In this document: one piece after another, positions 8,567 to 16,855 of the stretch
How the letters are laid out: every line of letters begins with the position of its first letter
How positions within the stretch are numbered: the stretch's first letter is position 1
Origin: Bradyrhizobium sp. OK095
GTDB lineage: Bacteria; Pseudomonadota; Alphaproteobacteria; Rhizobiales; Xanthobacteraceae
Direction of reading: 5' to 3'
Assembly: GCF_900109945.1 (NCBI RefSeq)
Contig: NZ_FOBX01000004.1
Span: forward strand, 124,001-188,000
DNA: 64,000 bases
Program-made: the position numbers and the translations under genes
The notes under the pieces: generated by a model
What the model was told of the DNA's origin: nothing
The model's database searches: none
Seen by the model: only the letters and a program-made list of their open reading frames with translations

Positions 8567-9205
8567 ATGACCATCACCATCGCAGCGAACAGCGTGCCGA
8601 AGCCGCCGGCCGATATCATCGAAGGCTTTCGCGGTGCGCCGACCTCGGTCATCTCGGACAATCTCGCCCGGCTGCCGGGCGCGGTGGGGCTAAAGCCCTA
8701 CCATCGCGGCGGCAAGCTGGTGGGGACGGCCTTCACCGTGCGCACCCGTCCCGGCGACAATCTCGCCATCCACCGCGCGCTCGAGCTGGTCGGTCCCGGC
8801 GACGTCATCGTGGTCGACGGCGGCGGCGACGAGACCCGCGCGCTGGTCGGCGAGATCATGAAGACCATCGCGCAGTGGCGCAAAGCGGAGGGCTATGTGA
8901 TCGACGGCGCGATCCGCGATGTCGCGTCGTTCGCGGCCGACGACTTCCCCTGCTATGCCCGCGCGGTGATCCATCGCGGTCCCTACAAGAATGGCCCCGG
9001 CGAGATCAACATTCCGGTCTCGATCGGCGGCAGCGTGATCTCGCCCGGCGACATCGTGGTTGGCGACGAGGACGGCGTGGTGTCGTTCCCCGCCGCTGGC
9101 GCCGCCGCGCTGCTGGAGGCGGTGCGCGCCCAGGTCGCGCGCGAGGAGGAAACCATGAAGGCGATCCGCGAGGGCCGCTACCAGGGCTCCTACGGCAAGT
9201 CCTGA
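8567..9205 (+). CDS. RraA-like protein / 4-hydroxy-4-methyl-2-oxoglutarate aldolase family, 212 aa
   Basis: The protein shows the RraA/HMG-aldolase core: GDNLAIHRALELVGPGDV (63-80), VDGGGDETRALVGEI, and YVIDGAIRDV (110-119) with the Arg-Asp pair (RD, 117-118) that binds metal and pyruvate in the aldolases. Family members are either class II pyruvate aldolases of aromatic catabolism (HMG/CHA aldolase) or RNase E inhibitors. The Arg-Asp pair and the catabolic operon favour an aldolase or oxaloacetate-decarboxylase role; this is inference. It lies 22 bp after the CoA ligase and 27 bp before the cupin. The length is normal for the family. Confidence 0.88.
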   Translation: MTITIAANSVPKPPADIIEGFRGAPTSVISDNLARLPGAVGLKPYHRGGKLVGTAFTVRTRPGDNLAIHRALELVGPGDVIVVDGGGDETRALVGEIMKTIAQWRKAEGYVIDGAIRDVASFAADDFPCYARAVIHRGPYKNGPGEINIPVSIGGSVISPGDIVVGDEDGVVSFPAAGAAALLEAVRAQVAREEETMKAIREGRYQGSYGKS

Positions 9206-9232
9206 CAAGATGAAAACGAACGGGAGGATGGC

Positions 9233-9604
9233 GTGAGCCAGAAAGAAGAATTCCACAATATCGATAATCCCGGCGACGGGCTGTTTCGCGAGCTCGCGGC
9301 GGGGGTGACCACGCGCATCTTCTCCGGCGAGCAGGCGATGCTGTCGGTGGTGACGCTGGCGCCACATGCGCAAGGCACGCTGCATCATCATCCCGAGGAG
9401 CAATGGGGCGTGCTGCTCGACGGCTCCGCCATCCGCGTCCAGGGCGATGAGGAAATTTCCGTGAAGAAGGGCGATTTCTGGCGCACGCCCGGCAACGTGC
9501 CGCACACCATGCGCGCCGGGCCCGACGGCGCCCGCGTGCTGGACATTTTTAGTCCGCCGCGACCAGAATACAAGAAAGCGGGGTCGGGTTTCGGAACGAC
9601 CTAA
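9233..9604 (+). CDS. Small cupin-domain protein, 123 aa
   Basis: A single cupin barrel. The first cupin motif appears as HAQGTLHHHPEEQWGVLLDG (residues about 46-65), with histidines and a glutamate positioned as metal ligands, and the second as GDFWRTPGNVPHTM (about 77-90). Function could be an isomerase, a dioxygenase-like enzyme or a sensor; the sequence does not decide. The GTG start has GGGAGG six bases upstream, and no better ATG exists. It is the third gene of the CoA ligase/aldolase operon and is followed by a solute-binding protein gene. Confidence 0.85.
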   Translation: MSQKEEFHNIDNPGDGLFRELAAGVTTRIFSGEQAMLSVVTLAPHAQGTLHHHPEEQWGVLLDGSAIRVQGDEEISVKKGDFWRTPGNVPHTMRAGPDGARVLDIFSPPRPEYKKAGSGFGTT

Positions 9605-9652
9605 GCGCCAAAGAGCAAAAGCCGGGCGCGGAAACAAAAAGGGAGAGAGACC

Positions 9653-10609
9653 ATGACGATCACACGACGGGCGCTGCTGGCGGCGCCCGCCATCCTCGCG
9701 ATGGCACCGGGACGCGCGCAAGCCGGCAAGATCACACTGGTGGTGCCGTTTCCACCGGGCGGCTCGACCGATGCGATGGCGCGGCTGCTGCAGGCCAATC
9801 TCCAGACAAAACTCAACCGAATCGTCATTGTCGAGAACAAGTCGGGCGCGGCCGGCGCGCTCGGCGCGGCGCAGGTCGCCAAGAGCCCTGCGGACGGGTC
9901 GACATTCCTTGTCACCTTCGATTCCCACGCGGTGATCCCTGCTATCCTCGACAATCCGCCGGTCGACGTCGAGCGCGAGCTGATGCCCGTGCTGCTGGTC
10001 GGCACTGCGCCTTACGTGATCGCGGCCGGTGCCGGCCGTCCCTACAAGAGCTTTGCCGACGTCGTCGCCGCCTGCAAGGCGACGCCCGGCGCGGTGAAAT
10101 ACGCCTCCGTCGGCATCGGCACGCTCGGCCATCTCGCCATGACCGTGCTCGGCAACAAGGCCGGCGTCGAGATCATGCATGTGCCCTATCGCGGCGGCGG
10201 CCCGGCCATGAACGACGTGCTCGGCGGCCATGTCGATCTCATTGCGGGATCGGCGGCGCTGGTCGCAGCCCAGCTCGGCACCAACATGCTGCGTCCGATC
10301 CTGCAACTCGGCCGCGAGCGGCTGCCGGGCCTGCCGGATACGCCGACCGCGATCGAGGCCGGCTTTCCGGATTTCGAGACGCTGGCGTGGTGGGGCATCT
10401 TCGCGCCCACAGGCACGCCGCCGGACATCGTCGCAGGCATCGCGACGGCGTCGAAGGAGATCCTGAGCGAGCCTGCGACCGCGGCCCAGCTCAAGGACAC
10501 CCAGCAGATGACGCTGCTGCTCGAGGACGGCCCCGCCTTCAAGACCTTCTTCGACAAACAGGTCGCCACTTGGGGCAAGGTGGTCCGAGACAACAATATC
10601 AGGGCGTAA
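9653..10609 (+). CDS. TctC/Bug-family tripartite tricarboxylate transporter binding protein, 318 aa
   Basis: Starts MTITRRALLAAPAILAMAPGRAQA, a signal peptide with a twin-arginine-like TRRALL. ITLVVPFPPGGSTDAMAR follows directly; VPFPPGGxxD is the signature of Bug/TctC periplasmic binding proteins. KYASVGIGTLGHLA and HVPYRGGGPAMNDVLGGHVD are further conserved blocks. Such proteins bind carboxylates in the periplasm. No TctA or TctB membrane subunit is visible, so this is an orphan receptor, common in bacteria rich in Bug proteins. As the last gene of the CoA ligase/aldolase/cupin operon it probably captures that pathway's carboxylate substrate. Confidence 0.93.
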   Translation: MTITRRALLAAPAILAMAPGRAQAGKITLVVPFPPGGSTDAMARLLQANLQTKLNRIVIVENKSGAAGALGAAQVAKSPADGSTFLVTFDSHAVIPAILDNPPVDVERELMPVLLVGTAPYVIAAGAGRPYKSFADVVAACKATPGAVKYASVGIGTLGHLAMTVLGNKAGVEIMHVPYRGGGPAMNDVLGGHVDLIAGSAALVAAQLGTNMLRPILQLGRERLPGLPDTPTAIEAGFPDFETLAWWGIFAPTGTPPDIVAGIATASKEILSEPATAAQLKDTQQMTLLLEDGPAFKTFFDKQVATWGKVVRDNNIRA

Positions 10610-10688
10610 AGGAGCGGCTGTCCTCCCGCATTCGGCGAGGCGAAGGGCTTCCGATCCAGCCCTCGCTTTGCTATGAACGGCTCCAGGC

Positions 10689-10708
10689 AACCCGCCCACC
10701 GGCGGGTT
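10689..10708 (+). other. Hairpin between the TctC operon and tRNA-Arg
   Basis: AACCCGCC and GGCGGGTT form a perfect 8-bp stem with a four-base loop. It ends four bases before the tRNA. There is no T-tract, so a role in termination or in shielding the tRNA leader is only a possibility. Confidence 0.45.
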
Positions 10709-10712
10709 CCGC

Positions 10713-10789
10713 GGTCCCGTAGCTCAGCCGGATAGAGCGACGGTTTCCTAAACCGTAGGTCGCATGTTCGAGTCATGCCGGGATCGCCA
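10713..10789 (+). tRNA. tRNA-Arg (anticodon CCT)
   Basis: The sequence folds into a complete cloverleaf. The acceptor stem GGTCCCG pairs with CGGGATC (one G-T pair), and there is a D-arm GCTC/GAGC. The anticodon stem ACGGT/ACCGT encloses loop TTCCTAA with anticodon CCT, and the T-arm is GCATG TTCGAGT CATGC. CCA is encoded, and the discriminator base is G. It reads AGG arginine codons. It stands alone, 15 bp before the end of the GlxA-type regulator on the other strand. I saw no direct repeat of its 3' end nearby that would mark an integrated element. Confidence 0.96.
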
Positions 10790-10803
10790 GTCTTCCTTTC
10801 ACA

Positions 10804-11787
10804 TCAAGCCACGATCCGCGCAAAACGCTTGCGATATTCGGCAGGTGTCACGCCAACATGGCGCGCGAAGGCGCGGCGCAAGGTGTCCGCGTCGGCAAAG
10901 CCACAATGCGTGGCCACTTGCTTGGGGGCTTCGTTTCCGAGCTCCAGCAGGCGCCTCGCAGCGTTGACGCGGGCTTCCTCGACCCAGGTCGCGGGGGTGA
11001 TGCCGACTTCGGCACGGAACAGCCGCGCAAAGTGACGCGGGCTGATATCCATGCGCTCCGCCAGGCTCGCGACGCTGTGATCCAGTCCGGGATTGGCGGC
11101 AACCCAGCGCTGGAGCTCCTGTAGCGCGGCGCGGCCGGCGGGGACGGTCTCGCCCTTGCGGGTGAACTGCATTTGCCCGCCCGGCCGCTTGAAGAACATC
11201 ACGAGCTGACTGGCAACCTTCATCGCCGTCTCGCGTCCGAGATCTTCCTCCACGAGAGCCAGCGCGAGATCTAACCCCGCGGTCACGCCGGCAGCCGTGC
11301 GGAGCTTGCCGTCGGTGACGTAGATTGCGTCCTTGTCCACGCTGACCAACGGGAATTTTTCGGCAAGCCGGTCCGCAACCGCCCAATGCGTCGTGACCCG
11401 TCTGCCGTCGAGCAGACCTGCTGCCGCGAGAAAGAAGGCGCCTGAGCACACCGACCCGAAACGCCGGGTCCTGGAGGCCCTGCGGCGAAGCCAGTCGATC
11501 ACCATGCCGTCGGCCGGCACATCGGCAGCGTTCGGGCATCCGGCGATCAACAAGGTGTCGATATTCTCCTGGAAGCCGCGATCGATGATGCGGTCGGGCA
11601 TCAGCCGCACGCCCGAGGAACTGCGGATCGGACCCGGCTCCGCCCCTGCCACGAACAGCGCATAGGCCTGATGGCCGGCCTGCAAATTTGCCTCGGCGAA
11701 CACGTCGAGAGGTCCGGCGACGTCGAGTAGCTGCACGCCCGGCAGCGCGACGATCACAACAGTTCTCGGTTTCGGCTTCGCGCCCAT
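10804..11787 (-). CDS. GlxA-family transcriptional regulator (DJ-1/PfpI domain + AraC HTH), 327 aa
   Basis: The N-terminal half is a DJ-1/PfpI-like (class I glutaminase amidotransferase fold) domain with LLDVAGPLDVFAEAN (20-34) and the nucleophile-elbow cysteine in GSVCSGAFFLA (Cys114). The C-terminal half has the AraC double helix-turn-helix: SLAERMDISPRHFARLFR and then VATHCGFADADTLRRAF. Members regulate degradation of amines, amides and nitriles or isonitriles, often responding to small ligands held in the DJ-1 domain. It is divergent from an HD-domain hydrolase, the likely target, and a perfect 12-bp palindrome lies between them. Confidence 0.92.
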   Translation of the reverse strand: MGAKPKPRTVVIVALPGVQLLDVAGPLDVFAEANLQAGHQAYALFVAGAEPGPIRSSSGVRLMPDRIIDRGFQENIDTLLIAGCPNAADVPADGMVIDWLRRRASRTRRFGSVCSGAFFLAAAGLLDGRRVTTHWAVADRLAEKFPLVSVDKDAIYVTDGKLRTAAGVTAGLDLALALVEEDLGRETAMKVASQLVMFFKRPGGQMQFTRKGETVPAGRAALQELQRWVAANPGLDHSVASLAERMDISPRHFARLFRAEVGITPATWVEEARVNAARRLLELGNEAPKQVATHCGFADADTLRRAFARHVGVTPAEYRKRFARIVA

Positions 11788-11826
11788 GTCCGCCTCGGTC
11801 GGTATTTGTCTGTTTTAGACGTACTA

Positions 11827-11838
11827 CCTCAATTGAGG
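11827..11838. promoter_or_regulatory. Perfect palindrome CCTCAATTGAGG in a divergent promoter region
   Basis: A 12-bp perfect palindrome centred in the 105-bp gap between the GlxA-type regulator and the HD-domain gene, flanked by ACGT on both sides at nearly equal distance. It is a plausible operator for the regulator, controlling both directions. AraC-type proteins often use direct repeats instead, so this is a candidate only. Confidence 0.45.
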
Positions 11839-11892
11839 ACAACGTAGCGCTAATCTACCTTCTCGGCGACCAGAGATTTTCAGGAGACCATC

Positions 11893-12534
11893 ATGCAAGA
11901 GATGACCGAAGCCGCCACCATTCCCGACAGCAAATTGGCGCGCGCCATCACCGACTACATCCGCGATACCGAGACGGATCTGCTCTTCAACCATTCCAGC
12001 CGCGTCTATCATTTCGGTGCACTGGCCGGCGTCCGCCGCGAGCTTAAGTTCGACCGCGAACTGCTCTATGCCGGCGCCATGTTTCACGACATCGGCCTGA
12101 TGCCGGGCCATGGCAGCAAGCACGAGCGGTTCGAAGTCGACGGTGCGCACGCCGCGCGCGATTTCCTGCGCAGCCATGGCATCTCCGATGCTGATGCCTA
12201 TACTGTCTGGACCGCGATCGCGCTGCACACGACGCCGGGCGTACCACAGCACATGCATCCCGTCGTCGCGCTGGTGACAGCGGGTGTCGAGATGGACGTT
12301 CTCGGGCTCACCTACAAGGACTATTCCGACGAGGAGCGCGAGGCCGTCGTGAAGGCGTTTCCGCGAACGCCGCACTTCAAGGAAGACATCATCCAGGCGT
12401 TCTACGACGGCATCAAACACAGGCCGGATACCACGTTCGGCAACGTCAAGGCCGACGTCATCGCCGACAAGGAGCCGCACTTCCATCGCGGCAATTTCTG
12501 CAGCGTGATCCGCAACTCCCGTTGGCACGGCTGA
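11893..12534 (+). CDS. HD-domain hydrolase, cyanamide-hydratase-like, 213 aa
   Basis: A single HD-domain metalloprotein. NHSSRVYHFG (33-42) supplies His34, AMFHDIGLM (62-70) gives the paired His65-Asp66, ALHTTPG gives His112, and VTAGVEMDVLG gives Asp135. This is a complete metal-ligand set. The HSxRVYxFG opening and a small stand-alone HD domain resemble cyanamide hydratase (Cah/Ddi2)-type proteins rather than GTPase- or cyclic-nucleotide-type HD enzymes; that is a family-level impression. AGGAG lies eight bases before the ATG. Divergence from a GlxA-type regulator fits inducible breakdown of a small nitrogenous compound. Confidence 0.82.
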   Translation: MQEMTEAATIPDSKLARAITDYIRDTETDLLFNHSSRVYHFGALAGVRRELKFDRELLYAGAMFHDIGLMPGHGSKHERFEVDGAHAARDFLRSHGISDADAYTVWTAIALHTTPGVPQHMHPVVALVTAGVEMDVLGLTYKDYSDEEREAVVKAFPRTPHFKEDIIQAFYDGIKHRPDTTFGNVKADVIADKEPHFHRGNFCSVIRNSRWHG

Positions 12535-12644
12535 GCGGCGTTCCCTGTCGCGCATGTCCGCGGCGGTAATGCCCCACTCGTCATTTTCTATCGTGACGTG
12601 TGCCGACAGCCGGCTAGAATACGGCGGGTGCAGGGGGCGTTGGC

Positions 12645-13367
12645 GTGGCGGATTTATGGTTCTACGCGGAAGGCGGGCAGCAGCGCGGCCCTGTGCCGAT
12701 TTCGGAGCTCCTTCCGCTGCTGGCTCGCATCGCAGATCCGCGGCGTGTGTTGGTCTGGCGGGAGGGCCTGGAGAGCTGGAAGCCGGTCGAGGAGGTGCGT
12801 GAGATCGCGGAGCGGCTTCTTGGAGCGCAGCCGCTGGATTCCGCACCGCCACCGGTCGCCGCCGATCGGGAGCCTGCCGTCCTCGCAGAAGACGCTGCGG
12901 CCTTTAGAGATGTCCAGCCCGAGACGACCGGCATCAGCGGTTGGCTCGCGCTTCTCGCGTTCGGCCAGGTGATGGGCATCCTGCGCCTGGTCTTCAACGT
13001 CGGACAATATGTGCAGTCGATCACCGACGACGTCTGGACTTACTTTCCGACGGTGATCTGGACTGAAATGCTGATCAATGCCGCCATGATCGGCTTGGCG
13101 ATCTGGACAACGGTGCTCCTGTTCAGACATTCCCACCGGTTTCCAGCCTTCTTCATCGTGCAGATGATGTGCGCGGTGCTGATGCCGCTCGTCGATCTCC
13201 TCTGCGTCGCGTCGTTTTTTTCCGCCGCCCTGAACCGTCCTTTCGGCGATTTTTTCATCTTTGAACTTCAGCAGGTCGGACAAACGCTTGTCGGTGCGAT
13301 CAGTGCCGCGGTTTGGATCACGTACGTCCTTCGCTCCCGCAGGGTCGCGAATACGTTCACGAAATAA
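12645..13367 (+). CDS. GYF_2 (DUF4339)-domain membrane protein with DUF2569-like helices, 240 aa
   Basis: The N-terminus MADLWFYAEGGQQRGPVPISEL followed by VLVWREGLESWKPVEEV is a bacterial GYF_2 domain (residues 4-52), a small module thought to bind proline-rich partners. A polar linker leads to GISGWLALLAFGQVMGILRL (about 96-115) and three more hydrophobic segments (about 140-160, 166-190, 210-228), giving a four-helix membrane part like DUF2569. The function is unknown. The start is GTG; no good ATG exists. It lies about 200 bp upstream of the SPFH gene, and a membrane-organising partnership is possible but unproven. Confidence 0.8.
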   Translation: MADLWFYAEGGQQRGPVPISELLPLLARIADPRRVLVWREGLESWKPVEEVREIAERLLGAQPLDSAPPPVAADREPAVLAEDAAAFRDVQPETTGISGWLALLAFGQVMGILRLVFNVGQYVQSITDDVWTYFPTVIWTEMLINAAMIGLAIWTTVLLFRHSHRFPAFFIVQMMCAVLMPLVDLLCVASFFSAALNRPFGDFFIFELQQVGQTLVGAISAAVWITYVLRSRRVANTFTK

Positions 13368-13569
13368 GTCATGTTACGACGCGCTTTGCTGAGCCGGGCG
13401 GTTCTCCCGGTTTCCCTGCGCGTCAAGTCTCCAATAAAAAAAGATCGGCACGGCTTTACGCGACAGCCGGCTTGCGAAGCTCGGTCTCTCTTCACATCTC
13501 CGCTCCCGCAATTCTGGGGTGTGGCTTTGGTTAACAAGGCCGCCCAGTTGCGAATTGTGGAGATGAACT

Positions 13570-15576
13570 ATGGACTTCTATGGTTTCAATGGCGCCTGGC
13601 TGATCCAGCCGGCGCTGTGGGCCGCGGCGGCGATCGCGCTCGTGATCCTGCTGCGGATGGCCAATATCTTTCGCTACATCCCGAACAACCAGGTCGGCAT
13701 CGTCGAGAAGCTATGGTCGACGAGCGGATCGATCGACGGCGGCTTCATCGCGCTGAACGGCGAAGCCGGTTATGAGCCGGAAGTGCTGCGCGGCGGCCTG
13801 CACGTGTTCTTTCCGTTCATGTACCGGATTCATAAATCGGATCTCGTCACGGTCGGACAGGGCAAGATCGCCTATGTGTTCGCGCGCGACGGCGCGCCGC
13901 TTGGCGCCTCGCAGGTGCTCGGTGCCAATGACAACGAAGACAGGTCGGACTTCCAGGATGTGCGGCGATTCCTGCTTGGCGGCGGCCAGAAGGGACCGCA
14001 GCGGGAGGTGCTGCGCGAAGGTACCTATGCGATCAACACGACGCAGTTCGCGATCATCACCGACGAACGTGTCTACGGTCATGCGCTAAGCGGGCAGGAG
14101 CGTGGCGTGCTCGATGCCATGCAGCTGACTATCGCCGAGCGCTGGGGCTTTACGCCCGTCGTGCTCGCGGCTGATCACGATCTGGTTGGCGTCGTCACCG
14201 TGCATGACGGCCCGTCGCTGCCATCAGGCGAGATCATCGCGCCCGAGGTCGGTGTCGACCTTCGCGACGCCGAGATCTTTCACAACAACTTCCAGGAGCC
14301 CGAGAAATTCCTGGCGGCCGGCGGCTATCGTGGCCGGCAGCTCCAGGTCATCGTCGAGGGCACCTGGTACATCAATCGCCTGTTCGCGACCATCGAGGCG
14401 GTGCCCAAGACCGTGATCCCGGTCGGCAATGTCGGCGTCGTCATCTTCTACACCGGTCCGCACAGCGACGACGTGTCGGGCGAGCAATATCGCCATGGCG
14501 AGCTGGTCATCAACGGCTGCCGCGGCGTCTGGAAGGATCCGCTGCTGCCGGGCAAATACGCGTTCAACACCTATGCCGGCAAGATCGAGATCATCCCGAC
14601 CGTCAACTTCATCCTGAAATGGGTGCGCGGCGAGGTCGGTGCGATGAAGCTCGACGAGAACCTGTCGGAGATCTCGCTGATCACGCGAGATGCGTTCGAG
14701 CCGACACTGCCGCTCTCGGTGGTGATGCATATCGACTACAAGAAGGCGCCGATGATCATCCAGCGCTTCGGCGACGTGAAGAAGCTCGTCGAGCAGACGC
14801 TCGACCCGATGGTCAGCGCGTTCTTCAAAAACTGCGCGCAGAAAATGACCTTGATCGAATTGCTCCAGAACCGGGCCTCGATCCAGGAGGAATCTGCAGC
14901 TCAAATGAAGGCGAAGTTCGAGAGCTACTCGCTCGACCTCCAGGAGGTCCTGATTGGCACGCCGCGCGCCGCCACCGGCGACCACACAATCGAGAACATC
15001 CTGATCCAGCTCCGCTCGCGCCAGATCGCGCGCGAGCAGGTCGAGACCTACCAGGAGCAGGAGAAGGCGGCGGTGCAGGAGCGCACGCTGAACGAGGCCA
15101 AGGCAACCGCGGCGGCGCAGACGGCGCTGACGCAGTCGCTGATCCAGATCAAGGTGAACGAGAACGAGGGTGCCGCGGCTTTCGCCCGCGCGCAGAAGGA
15201 CGCGGAGACCAGAAAAGTGACGGCCGCCGCGGTCGGCGAGCAGTCGCGGCTCGAAGGCCAGGGCGAGGCTGACCGGGTGCTTGCGGTCGGCACCGCCAAC
15301 GCCCAGTCGACAAAACTCTCGGTCGATGCCTATGGCGGACCGGAGTTCAGGCTGGCCGAGCAGAACTTTGCGAAGTTCGCGGACGCCCTGACCAAGATCA
15401 ACCAGCCGCTGGTGCCGCAATTCCTGATGTCCGGCGGACAGGGCCAGGAGACCGGCAATGCCGGCCTGATCCCGACCGCGATGCTGAGCTCGATGTTCGG
15501 CCGCATGATGCCCGATGCGTTGGAGCGGCTGAAGGAGGAGGCGCCGAAGGCGGCCCGCAGGCCCAACGGGCAGTGA
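13570..15576 (+). CDS. Large SPFH/flotillin-like membrane protein, 668 aa
   Basis: One N-terminal membrane helix (PALWAAAAIALVILLRMANIF, about 14-34) is followed by IPNNQVGIVEKLW, the usual start of a band-7/SPFH domain. An extended SPFH region runs to about residue 430. A long alanine/glutamate/glutamine-rich helical stretch follows (about 440-580, including AREQVETYQEQEKAAVQER), typical of the flotillin coiled coil, and the tail ends in a short PTAMLSSMFGRMM region. At 668 residues it is longer than ordinary flotillins (about 500). Such proteins scaffold membrane microdomains. No NfeD-type partner is next to it; the upstream neighbour is the GYF-domain membrane protein. Confidence 0.88.
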   Translation: MDFYGFNGAWLIQPALWAAAAIALVILLRMANIFRYIPNNQVGIVEKLWSTSGSIDGGFIALNGEAGYEPEVLRGGLHVFFPFMYRIHKSDLVTVGQGKIAYVFARDGAPLGASQVLGANDNEDRSDFQDVRRFLLGGGQKGPQREVLREGTYAINTTQFAIITDERVYGHALSGQERGVLDAMQLTIAERWGFTPVVLAADHDLVGVVTVHDGPSLPSGEIIAPEVGVDLRDAEIFHNNFQEPEKFLAAGGYRGRQLQVIVEGTWYINRLFATIEAVPKTVIPVGNVGVVIFYTGPHSDDVSGEQYRHGELVINGCRGVWKDPLLPGKYAFNTYAGKIEIIPTVNFILKWVRGEVGAMKLDENLSEISLITRDAFEPTLPLSVVMHIDYKKAPMIIQRFGDVKKLVEQTLDPMVSAFFKNCAQKMTLIELLQNRASIQEESAAQMKAKFESYSLDLQEVLIGTPRAATGDHTIENILIQLRSRQIAREQVETYQEQEKAAVQERTLNEAKATAAAQTALTQSLIQIKVNENEGAAAFARAQKDAETRKVTAAAVGEQSRLEGQGEADRVLAVGTANAQSTKLSVDAYGGPEFRLAEQNFAKFADALTKINQPLVPQFLMSGGQGQETGNAGLIPTAMLSSMFGRMMPDALERLKEEAPKAARRPNGQ

Positions 15577-15680
15577 TCGTGGCCGATTTGCTTGGTCGGC
15601 GCGAAAATTGCTAACAGAGGCGACCGGGCTGGAAGAGCACCTTCCGGCCCGGTCCATGTTTGCCATATCCGGAGACGACA

Positions 15681-16820
15681 ATGCCTTTCGACTTGATCCT
15701 GCGCGGCGGCCGTGTGGTCGACCCGTCCCAGAAGCTCGACGCCGTGACCGATGTTGCCTTTGCGGGCGGCAAGGTTGCTGCGATCGGCAGCGGGCTCAAG
15801 GCTGATCCGGGCACTGACGTCCGCGACGTTTCCCGGTACGTCGTGACGCCCGGGCTGATCGACCTCCACACCCATGTCTATTGGGGCGGCACCTCGCTCG
15901 GCATCGATGCCGAGGAATTCTGCCGTCTCTCCGGCGTCACCACGGCGGTCGATACCGGCAGCGCCGGGCCCGGCAATTTCGCCGGCTTCCGCAAGCACGT
16001 GATCGAGCCGAGCCAGGTCCGCATCCTCGCTTATCTGCATGTCTCGCATGCCGGCATCTTCGGCTTTTCGCACCGGATCATGGTCGGCGAGAGCGAGGAG
16101 CTGCGGCTGATGAACCCGATCGAGGCGGCCAAGGTGGCCGATGAAAACCGCGATCTCATCGTCGGCATCAAGGTGCGCGTCGGTCTGCACTCCTCGGGCA
16201 CATCCGGGGTGGTGCCGCTCGACATCGCGCTCGAGGTCGCCAACGAGGTCGGCATGCCCTTGATGGCGCATATCGACCATCCGCCGCCGAGCTACGAGGA
16301 GGTGCTGAGCCGTTTGCGTCCCGGCGACGTGCTCACCCACGCGTTCCGGCCCTTCCCCAACACGCCGGCGACCGCGCAGGGCACGGTGAAGAAGGCGGTG
16401 CTGGATGCGCGCGAGCGCGGCGTGCTGTTCGACATCGGCCACGGCAAGGGTTCGTTCGCGTTCAAGACCGCGCGCGCGATGCTCGCCAACAGCTTCTATC
16501 CCGATACGATCTCCTCCGACATCCACCAGCTCTGCATCGACGGCCCGGCCTTTGACCAGGTCACGACCATGTCGAAGTTCTTGTGCATGGGCATGGAGCT
16601 GTCCGACGTGGTCGCGGCCTCGACGGTGAATGCCGCGATGGCGCTGCGCCGCCCCGAGCTAGGCAGCCTCAAGCCGGGCAGCGTCGGGGACGCGACGCTA
16701 ATCTCGGTCAAGCAGGGTCAGTTCGACTACGAGGACGTCGTCGGCGAGCACCTGATCGGGGATCGCAAGATCGTGTCCGAGGGCGTCGTCATCGGCGGCC
16801 GCTGGTGGCATCCGAATTAG
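15681..16820 (+). CDS. Amidohydrolase/deacetylase-family metallohydrolase, 379 aa
   Basis: An amidohydrolase-superfamily enzyme. The N-terminal beta-strands LILRGGRVVDPSQ are typical, and the binuclear metal motif is DLHTHVYWGG with His63 and His65. Further ligand histidines lie in MAHIDHPPPSYEE and DVLTHAFRPF, and DIGHGKGSFAF and SSDIHQLCIDG carry the late His and Asp. This pattern matches the EF_0837/AHA_3915-type deacetylases; the substrate may be an N-acyl amino acid or dihydroorotase-like compound. The ATG at 15681 is preceded by GGAG and is preferred over one 21 bases upstream. It is convergent with an ABC binding-protein gene. Confidence 0.9.
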   Translation: MPFDLILRGGRVVDPSQKLDAVTDVAFAGGKVAAIGSGLKADPGTDVRDVSRYVVTPGLIDLHTHVYWGGTSLGIDAEEFCRLSGVTTAVDTGSAGPGNFAGFRKHVIEPSQVRILAYLHVSHAGIFGFSHRIMVGESEELRLMNPIEAAKVADENRDLIVGIKVRVGLHSSGTSGVVPLDIALEVANEVGMPLMAHIDHPPPSYEEVLSRLRPGDVLTHAFRPFPNTPATAQGTVKKAVLDARERGVLFDIGHGKGSFAFKTARAMLANSFYPDTISSDIHQLCIDGPAFDQVTTMSKFLCMGMELSDVVAASTVNAAMALRRPELGSLKPGSVGDATLISVKQGQFDYEDVVGEHLIGDRKIVSEGVVIGGRWWHPN

Positions 16821-16855
16821 GCTTCGCCTCTCGCCGCTTGGGAGCGGCCGTAAGC

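Noticed and set aside
8690..10699. A 669-codon open frame on the minus strand across the aldolase, cupin and TctC genes
   Set aside because: It is antisense to three well-recognised genes, has an arginine/alanine/histidine-rich composition typical of GC-rich shadow frames, and shows no domain.
10713..10789. tRNA-Arg (CCT) as the attachment site of an integrated element
   Set aside because: No integrase gene and no direct repeat of the tRNA 3' end was seen; the genes on both sides look like normal backbone.
14224..15681. A 485-codon minus-strand frame opposite the SPFH gene
   Set aside because: Its composition follows from the reverse of the coiled-coil codons; no ribosome site or family resemblance.
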